From the NCBI GenBank assembly GCA_032353305.1, contig JAUCNG010404028.1:1-10462 (forward strand): a DNA stretch of 10,462 bases, read 5' to 3'. A program made the position numbers and the translations under genes. The notes below the pieces were generated by a model. That model saw only the letters and a list, made by a program, of their open reading frames with translations. It ran no database searches and had not been told where the DNA came from. This DNA comes from Cephalothrix spiralis. Its lineage: Eukaryota; Nemertea; Palaeonemertea; Archinemertea; Cephalotrichidae. Shown here piece by piece: positions 1 to 7,500 of the stretch (positions within the stretch are counted from its first letter, which is position 1; each line of letters begins with the position of its first letter).

Positions 1-185
1 GTATTAACCGGAATCCGCTGCTATTTTTTTCGATTTGCGCATGCGCAACCCTAAAACTCGACTGCGCATGCGCATATTTCGAAATCTTAAACTAGGAATA
101 TTTTTTGGCGTCATTTTTGGAATCCTTAGGCTCGATTTACCCTAAAACCAAATTTTCAGCGATGGAATGCATTTTCGATTTTTTT
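1..185. repeat. Fragment of a dispersed repeat, related to 2499-2696
   Basis: The first 90 bases match 2499-2590 closely: both contain AATCCG, GCGCAACCCTAAAACTC and CTGCGCATGCG in the same order and orientation. The match weakens but continues, with CTTAGG followed by a TTCAGCGATG-like stretch, to about 185, matching up to about 2680 of the other copy. Only one arm of the family is present; the rest would lie to the left of the window. It is probably a diverged or truncated copy of the fold-back element at 2230-2698. Similarity was judged by eye. Confidence 0.65.
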
Positions 186-748
186 TTCTTCTCTCCAGTG
201 ACCCGTGTTGCGGTGAGGCTGCGTTGCGGTTTTCTGCATAGTTGAGCTATATTGCGGTATTCCGCATTAATGCAATAAGTTGGCTATTCCGCATATTTGG
301 GGACTGAAAAACTCTCGTTAAAAAACTGCTATTCGACACTTTTCGGGATGTCTACCCCGTATTGAGCTCGCGACGCCCTTGGGTTCAACCCACTGTTTAC
401 AAACTGCCCGCCGGAGGCAGCACTGTCTAGAGATATAATTAGACAAGAGAAATCGAGAGAAAAAACGAAGCCAGGAGCCCAAAGACCCTGGGCTTTAATA
501 TTATATGGCGAGAGGTCTTTATGCATCGTTATATGATGCAAGAGCATACATAGTCCGCAAGACCAATCTTGTTTGAGTGTTATGTATTCGTGTATTAAAT
601 ATCACAATTAACTTGCAATATTGTTAAGTGTAAAAAATACACGTATCCTTTTTCAGACCGCAAAAATAAGAGGGTCATCGGTCAAGGATACGCCTACTAG
701 AAGGTCAGCTAAACGGATGCAACCGTAAGTATAAATGTAGTACCGGAT

Positions 749-772
749 TACCTTCAATGGTACCTTCAATGG
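749..772. repeat. 12-bp tandem duplication (TACCTTCAATGG x2)
   Basis: Two exact adjacent copies of TACCTTCAATGG lie at 749-760 and 761-772. It looks like a recent local duplication. No function is suggested. Confidence 0.85.
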
Positions 773-1088
773 TATTAGTATGGATATGGTGTGAAAGAGT
801 ATTATTGCTAACCAGAGCCGGTTGCCCGCGATTAGGGGTCTGGACACGAAGTTCATCGCATACTCGCTCTATGTATGACTAAAGCGAGAATAAGCCATTC
901 GTTCAAAAATGTTCGCTCGCTGATTTCAGATCAGAGTACATGTATATTCGTACCGATAGCTTAAATTTGGGATTAATTTTAATTTTATTCAAAGCTTGAC
1001 TATATGTTCTTTAAGCTTGATTCGACGTAGAAGTTCACTGTCTTTGGGATACACCTACGCTCAAGTATATGAAAAGTACCTTGATGTA

Positions 1089-1141
1089 TAAAGGGTTAGA
1101 TGCGCGATTCGACTCTGTGTCCAATCTCCCATAACCCTTTA
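1089..1141. repeat. 10-bp perfect inverted repeat with a 33-base loop
   Basis: TAAAGGGTTA at 1089-1098 is exactly complementary to TAACCCTTTA at 1132-1141. It could form a stem-loop or be the remains of terminal inverted repeats. At this length chance is possible. Confidence 0.5.
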
Positions 1142-1156
1142 GGAACCTTGTGAGCT

Positions 1157-1187
1157 AAATTGCCGTCGAAATTGCCGTCGAAATTGC
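1157..1187. repeat. 12-bp tandem repeat (AAATTGCCGTCG, about 2.5 copies)
   Basis: AAATTGCCGTCG occurs at 1157-1168 and 1169-1180, followed by a partial copy (AAATTGCC) from 1181. It is a short minisatellite-like array in non-coding sequence. Confidence 0.85.
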
Positions 1188-1522
1188 CCTGAGATAATTC
1201 GAATGCTGGCCGTCTCAGCCAGTAGTTTGTTGTAAAAAACTCTATATTCTTCCGCTGCTATAGATCGCACCATTATATTTTACACGGTTTGTGAGATCGC
1301 GGCGTAACTCGCAAAAGGGCCGGGGCTCTTTTATTGGACTAGTTTGCCAGAGGATGGGTTTTTTAAACTTACTTACTTTTATCAAGATTTCTGAAGGGCT
1401 AGTATTTGATTGAAGACGCGCCGGATGTAGTTGGAGAGCTTCCGCAAATACAGCCCTTTATTTATTTAAGGTACAGGTGGGTGAATATCAAGCTTTTATT
1501 AGTGTTCTATTTTCTCTTTCAG

Positions 1523-1566
1523 TGTTCGAAGAACTGCTTCATTATTAAAAAGTTCCTTAGATACAG
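1523..1566 (+). CDS. Exo70: Exo70 exon (first visible), linker region
   Basis: The exon follows a clear acceptor (TTTCTCTTTCAG) and ends at a strong donor (GTAAGTGC). It is 44 bases: one base completing a codon, fourteen codons (VRRTASLLKSSLDT) and one base starting the next. This gives a continuous frame into the following exon, with Gly-Thr at the junction. The basic, serine-rich peptide resembles the linker that follows the N-terminal coiled coil in animal Exo70, a weakly conserved part. Assignment therefore rests on splice signals and phase as well as similarity. It could instead be 5' untranslated sequence if translation began at the ATG at 1679. Confidence 0.72.
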
Positions 1567-4500
1567 GTAAGTGCATTCAACAACATGTATTTTAATGTTT
1601 CAAATGAAAACATCACCCTGTAAGCATTTTCTCTTATATGCGTTTGTTATTCTACAACAATAAATATTTTCAGGTACCATGAAGCGACAACAATCAATGA
1701 ATGTTGGATTGGATGACGATTCTTCCAAAGATGTCGGCGCAGAAAATTACCTTTCTGGAATGTCGGCGCTATTAAAATTGATTCAAGTAAGATAAATCAT
1801 TTCTTTGTAAAACGAATGAGAACTTTTTACATTATAAAAAACGAACGTCCTTTGCTTAGTACAAAATAAAGCCTTTCTATGCTTGACAAAGGTCGTTTAT
1901 TTAAAAAAAGATTTTGTATTACATATCAGTTGCGGATTACATAATGCTATTTTTATAATGTTCGATGTCACGTTATATTTAAACCCAAATATTAACCCTC
2001 TTTCAGAGTGAAAATGACCTACTTGTCCGAATTATTCCAGAAAAATTCCAAAGAAAGTATTTCGACATGTTAATTCAACCTGGTTTAGATTCAGTTGTGG
2101 GTGAAGGAGAGGTATGTTTATTTTTCAATTTAAATATTTAAGTTCTTGGTAAAGGAGTATTACAACACTAGGAAGGATCGCCCACATGATTAAGAAAAAT
2201 TGTAATTCCTCGCAGATTGGCAAAAACAGCCATCGACCTTTAAAATTGAATGAAAGAACACATCGCTGAATTTTTACCTATACATAGCTAAGGGCCTACT
2301 CTGAATCTAAGGAGAGAACAAATCGCCCTCACAGTTTCCAAAATATACGCATGCGCAGTCTAGTTTAAATTCAAGAATCAAAAATACCATAATTTGCCAA
2401 TAAAAACAAAAAATTTGCCAACTTTTACTTTTGAATGACTCGATAACGACTGGTTTTAGTCCATCTAAATGTATCGCGGATAGATAAAAATATACCCATA
2501 ATTAACCAGAATCCGTTCTTACTTTAGTGTTTTGCCCATGCGCAACCCTAAAACTCTACTGCGCATGCGTATATATCGGAAACTCTTGAGGGCGATTTTT
2601 CTCTCTCTTTGCTCTTAGGTTCAGAGTAAGCCCTCAGCTATGTTTAGGCAAAGATTCAACGATGTGTTCTTTCATTCAATTTAAAGGAACGACGGGTGAA
2701 CAGTGTGCAGCGGTCTCATATTTTCTTTTATTTTTTTTAGGAATCCTTTCATATTTTATATTTCAAGAAAATGTTATGTTTTTTCTAAATAATGAGTAAA
2801 AGTTCACCAATAACAATTCTTAAGTTCAATTTTTGCTACATTTGTAAATAAAAAGGTCAATAAACCATGGTTTCTTATTGGAAAATTTAAAGATTTTGTT
2901 ATTGAAATGTCCTGAAACTTTATCAATAAAAGAATTGTTTTGAAGATGGATGTGATCATTGAATAATAAATTGAATTTTCTGGTTTCTTTTTAGCAACTA
3001 GCTCATTCGGCAAAGAGGTCGATTGTGAAGCATGATTTTATTGGTGTAGTGTCTGTTTTTCCAGTCATTCGACATCTACGTTTATTGAAAAACGAATTTG
3101 ACCTGACTCTCGAGGTAAGTCACTTAATAACCTCATTCATCATGATCATCAATAGCGCTTTCCGTCCTTGTGAACCCCGAAGCTCACTCAAAACTTTTAT
3201 ACCCAGTATCCGGTCTGGGACTCTGGGTTCGTGTCTGTAGTGAAGTTCGAATCACCTACCCTCCGATTGGAACGCAAGTACGCTACGTTGTACGCCTCAA
3301 CACCGGACAAAATTCAATTATGGGGTCGAAGAAATAGCTACCAGTCGGCATTTATATGAAATTGAACTATAGTAATAGCAATCGAACTTCAACATATCAA
3401 CTTATAGGGAGGGCGTCAGATGACTGGCTCAAATAGACACAGACGGTCCGTTTTATGAGCATTTACCCTTAGGCCTGTAGACCTATCCTGCACTCTAATC
3501 TATTTTTTATATACCGATTAGCAGTCGGGTTTACCCCGAAGGGAGGGACAGCGTCCCACTCCACGTAATTAAACTGACCGGGCCACCCAGGAGGCAGTAC
3601 GCTGAAGTCTTCCCGATAGAAAGGAGTAGGTTTAGACTGTCTAGCTAAGGCCGATAATCCAACCCACCTCAGGTATTAAAACCCAAACTTTGATCTGCTA
3701 ATTGTGAATCAATTGGGAAAAAGTTAGGTGTTAATCCTGAAATATTTTGGGTGAATCATCGTAGCTCCCTTTAGTAATGAACTGATTTATACCAAATCTG
3801 TTTTGTTCTGGAGAAAAAACACACTCTATCGGGGTATTTTTTGCAATTATTTTAAATATTTATAATTGAGTCTCCGTATGACCTAGAGGGCATTTTCTAT
3901 GCCTTCTTGGTATGACGTCATTTTGGTGTTACACATTTTATTGGGATACAATTTGAAAGAACCAGAACATTCCGTAATTTCGGGGTTTTAATATACTTAT
4001 GTAGTATCTTTCTTTTATTTACTTAGGGTTGCCAAGCTCCCACAAGGTCAAAGGTTGTGTCGCTGTTATCCACTTTAGATTTCACTGTAAGTTAAAAACT
4101 TAAAATCATCTCTATACCTTCGTTAAGTTTTCATCTACATTTATCTTCTGATCTACGTCCCAGTCTGCTTGTAAGAATAGAGAGATGCGGCCGTAGGGTT
4201 AGGGCCGAAATGAAAGAATAACTTATCCAGGATTCCGTCCAAATGAATATTGAATAGTGCATCAATCAATGAATGCACCACGTCTATAATCTTCCTAAGT
4301 ACACCATGTACTTAATAATTCGTACAAAGTTGGAGGCGGCAGATTGTCAAAAATTGGATTATTCGCTGACGCACTAAATGGACAGTCCCTTACCTGTATA
4401 ACTATTCTATTACCTACATATATTTGGTTGATGTCCTGCCTTTTTAAAAGTTTGGCCTCTTGCTCACACAATCTCTTGTATATGACGACGATTCCTTCAT

Positions 4501-7500
4501 AATAAAAAAATATAATCTGGTCTCTTTTTCAGGGTGCTAAAGCCTTAGAAGTATTTATAGAAAATATCAAGGTAACTTCAAAGTACTATATTTATCAATA
4601 TCAATAATACGTGGATGATCCATGCAATGCGTTCACAAAGAGTATTCCATAAACCTACGTTCTCGTAAAAGCTGCTGGGGTAGTCAGAAAATTTTAGGAT
4701 CCTATTAATTCTCATAAAATATGACAATTCCTCCTAAAAAATCTCTTAAAATATTTCTCCTAAAGTATCCTATAAAATCCTATTAATTCTCATAAATTTC
4801 GATGAAAATGGTTAAAATAAAAAGTGTGTTCGTGTAGCTTTTAATGAATTGTATCCATATATCAGCATAGATTATTTTGAATAATTTTAATCCAAAAATG
4901 GTTTTATTTGTAGCAAAGGAAGGTTATTAGAAAATACGTATGTATTATCGTCAAATCGCATAAATTGCCAAAAAATCGCATTAAATCATATAAAATAATG
5001 CCAAAATTTCCTAAAATATGGAAAATTGGCTCGTATGCATGGTAGCATGTAATCTAGTAAACGAGAGGTAGTATTTGTACTAAGTATTACCTCTCGAAGT
5101 AATAGTTAATCCGTAGCCATTTTGATATCTGTCAGAGAAATTTCACTGTTAAAAACATTATCCCTTAGCGGGCTCGAACACGAGACCCTGCGCATATTAG
5201 GGAATCGCTCATACCAACTGAGCTTACCGTCCCATCAATTAACACCTGCTGTATGCATCAATATTCAAACATTGACCTCGACGCATCGAATTTAATTGCG
5301 ACATACGCATGCGTAGATGCATTGATTGTTAACACAATTTGGGGTTTTATCAATTATAGGCTAAATGAAACATCAAATTTTGAAATTAATCAAATTTATA
5401 ACTAGAAATGAATTATAATATATCATTGTAACCTTCGCATGATGCAATTCTAATAAACTTCGGAATGTTGAGTTAGTGGAGGCTATTGCCATCCAAGATT
5501 GAAGCCATGTATTCGATATCCTGTAAACCGTGGGGGAAGCGTTTTGGTTATGAGATGCTGACCGGTTTACTTTAGCATCTATATAGGCAGCATGATGATC
5601 CTCAATATGTATATAGATTACAATAAAGTTAGCATGGAACCCATTGGAGTAATGAAGTACAAGAACTTCTTTTTTTCATAATGCTATTACAGTAGTTTAA
5701 ATTATTCTTTGATTATTTTTCTTTAAAGAATGACCCGGATAAGCAATCTAATATGCCTAAAGATGGAACAGTGCATGAGCTAACTAGTAATGTAAGTTGT
5801 TATATTATGTTTTCTCAGTTCTACATTTTCAAACAATTAAGTACATAGCTGTAATAGAAAATTGGTCAGGGTCGAATATTCAAAGTCGTTTATTTTAATG
5901 GACACCGGAAGCTCATGCAAAACAAAATCCCTGTTGGATTTTTTCTGCTTCGCTAACGTAAATATGTTAAAACAACACATGTCTTTAAAGACAATCCAAT
6001 TTAAATCAAGACATTTTTAAAACCAATCACACATTCAAAAGACTTAAACAATAGAATACTTTGGGCTTCTTGTTTGTTAGATACATTTTTGTTGTATTAT
6101 GTTTCAGGTTCTTCTTTTCTTGGAGCAACTACTGGAATACGCCGAAACCGCTGGAGCTATGTTAGTTAATCAAGGTAAGCAATAAGAGGCAGTTGGGTTC
6201 TGAAAACAGTATGCTGTCACAGTAAAAGGAGGCTGTTGCATAATGTTTTGAAAGCAGTATGTTATCTCTAAATTATTTCACGATATCAAGATGTTTTTCA
6301 TAGCGAGCGAAATCGATAACTTACTTTATTGGGAGGGCGTCAGATGATTGGCTCAAATAGACACAGACAGTCCGCTTTATGGGCATTTACCCTTAGGTAA
6401 AGACATATCCCGCACTATAATCTATTTTCTATAAACCGATTAGCAGTGTGATTTACCCCGAAGGAATGGACAGCGTCCCACTCCACGTATTGAACGCTGT
6501 GTACGCTGAAGAACTTGGTCAAGGTTCCACCAGATGGAAAGTAGTGTCGAGCTTGAGTCTCGAAACCGGGACCTCTGGATTCAAAGACCGACTCTCTACC
6601 ACTCTGTTTTATCGTTTTAATTTATTTGCAGAATTAGCAGCTTCAGCAAATGCCAGTCAACTCGAACAAAAACATAGAATGAAATTAGCTGAATATGTTA
6701 GTAAGTAAAATTCAAAAGCGGTATTTCTCTGTAGAAACAGAACAAAATTATTTATTCTCGCTTTTTTGTAACCCTCTTGAAGTCTACAATGTATTGATTT
6801 TTTAATCGGCAACAACAGTTTCAGTTGACGTATCCGCAGACGAATGTGCTGTTGTAAATTGTAGGGACATTATTGTTACCCTCTAACGGGTTCGTAATTA
6901 ACCTTTGTATAGCGCCTGGCGCAACCCGTGAATTGTAACAACTTCCGGTTAACAAGTGTTTACGTTTATATGCAATATAAAAATATTCTATAGTTTATAA
7001 TGTTTCTTTATGACTTCATCTACATCGTACAGTTCATAGGATTCACAACATTTTGGTCCCGCGAGAAATGGCTCGGCAGCGACGGCTGATCCATTTAGTC
7101 ACGGCGGCGTTTTTTTACTGGCGGCGGCGTTATGCAAAACATCATAGTTTTTGAAGATTTAAATAATGAATGAAATGATAATATAAACTTGAAATATATT
7201 TGAAATTTGATCAAATATTTATTTAATTTTAAACATAAAAAATCATTACAGTAGTAATATTTGTAATAATTAAAGATCGAGAATTCATCCTTAAAAATCA
7301 AACCTCTATCGTTTAAAAAACGTTTAAGAATGTATACTAGACAATAGTCTCGGCGGCGCGCCGATAAATAAGACGTAGGCGTCGGTGGCCGCCGCGCGCC
7401 AGGTGATTCCACCTTTTACGGTTGTTTTAAGCACTTATTAAAGTTAATTTGCTTTCATCTATTGCAGCTAAGGTTCTTGCAGCACTTGGTTTGAATTTGA

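Larger units (their letters stand above)
1..1522. other. Non-coding stretch upstream of the first visible Exo70 exon
   Basis: I recognise no exon here. The stretch holds a repeat-family fragment at its left edge, a 12-bp tandem duplication at 749-772, another 12-bp tandem at 1157-1187 and a 10-bp inverted repeat at 1089-1098/1132-1141. There is also a small palindromic hairpin (AGCCC/GGGCT) at 476-494. The first visible Exo70 exon starts inside a codon that needs two bases from an earlier exon, so this stretch is most simply read as the 3' part of an Exo70 intron. Open frames of about 70 codons on the - strand (for example 329-547 and 653-856) show no family resemblance and no splice context, so I did not call them. 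Confidence 0.5.
2230..2698. mobile_element. Fold-back (MITE-like) element with long inverted repeats
   Basis: The left arm (about 2230-2360) reads, in order, TTGAATGAAAGAACACATCG, ACATAGCTAAGGGC, TACTCTGAATCTAAG, AATCGCCCTC, AGTTTCC and ATACGCATGCGCAGT. The right arm (about 2556-2698) carries the same string on the other strand, at roughly 80% identity or better by eye. The middle (2360-2556) is non-coding, so this is a non-autonomous element. The 5 bases AACAG occur just outside both ends (2225-2229 and 2699-2703) and may be a target-site duplication, though the ends are not sharply defined. There is no transposase. The superfamily is unknown. Confidence 0.75.
2112..2994 (+). other. Exo70 intron with a fold-back element
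   Basis: This 883-base intron has a GTATGT donor and a TTTTTAG acceptor. More than half is the inverted-repeat element at 2230-2698. The rest is AT-rich with no gene. Confidence 0.85.
4572..5728 (+). other. Exo70 intron rich in repeats, 1157 bases
   Basis: The longest complete intron. It holds direct repeats at 4700-4796, an AT-rich dispersed repeat at 4865-5035, a hairpin at 5062-5096 and a tRNA-like sequence on the - strand at 5161-5233. No coding exon is evident. Confidence 0.85.

Noticed and set aside
329-547. 72-codon open frame on the - strand
   Set aside because: No family resemblance and no conserved motif. It overlaps sequence with small palindromes typical of repeats, and a frame of this length is expected by chance.
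653-856. 67-codon hydrophobic frame on the - strand
   Set aside because: Its hydrophobicity comes from AT-rich sequence and part of it crosses the 12-bp tandem duplication. No homologue recognised.
1679-1681. ATG as the Exo70 start codon
   Set aside because: Animal Exo70 has a long N-terminal coiled coil, and the preceding exon 1523-1566 joins in frame with good splice sites. An internal methionine is more likely.
2804-3013. 69-codon frame on the - strand overlapping an Exo70 exon
   Set aside because: Its start is the antisense of the real exon at 2995 and the rest is intron sequence.
3115-3240. Continuation of the Exo70 frame past 3114 to a stop at 3240
   Set aside because: A strong donor GTAAGT at 3115 and the conserved next exon at 4027, in frame, show that this is intron.
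5161-5233. Functional tRNA gene
   Set aside because: Box A- and box B-like motifs are present, but the acceptor stem does not pair and the T stem is mostly broken.
7095-7412. 105-codon frame on the - strand, the longest in the window
   Set aside because: It is low-complexity Lys/Tyr/Phe/Asn-rich sequence from AT-rich DNA bounded by the CGGCGG blocks. It lies within an Exo70 intron and has no recognisable domain.
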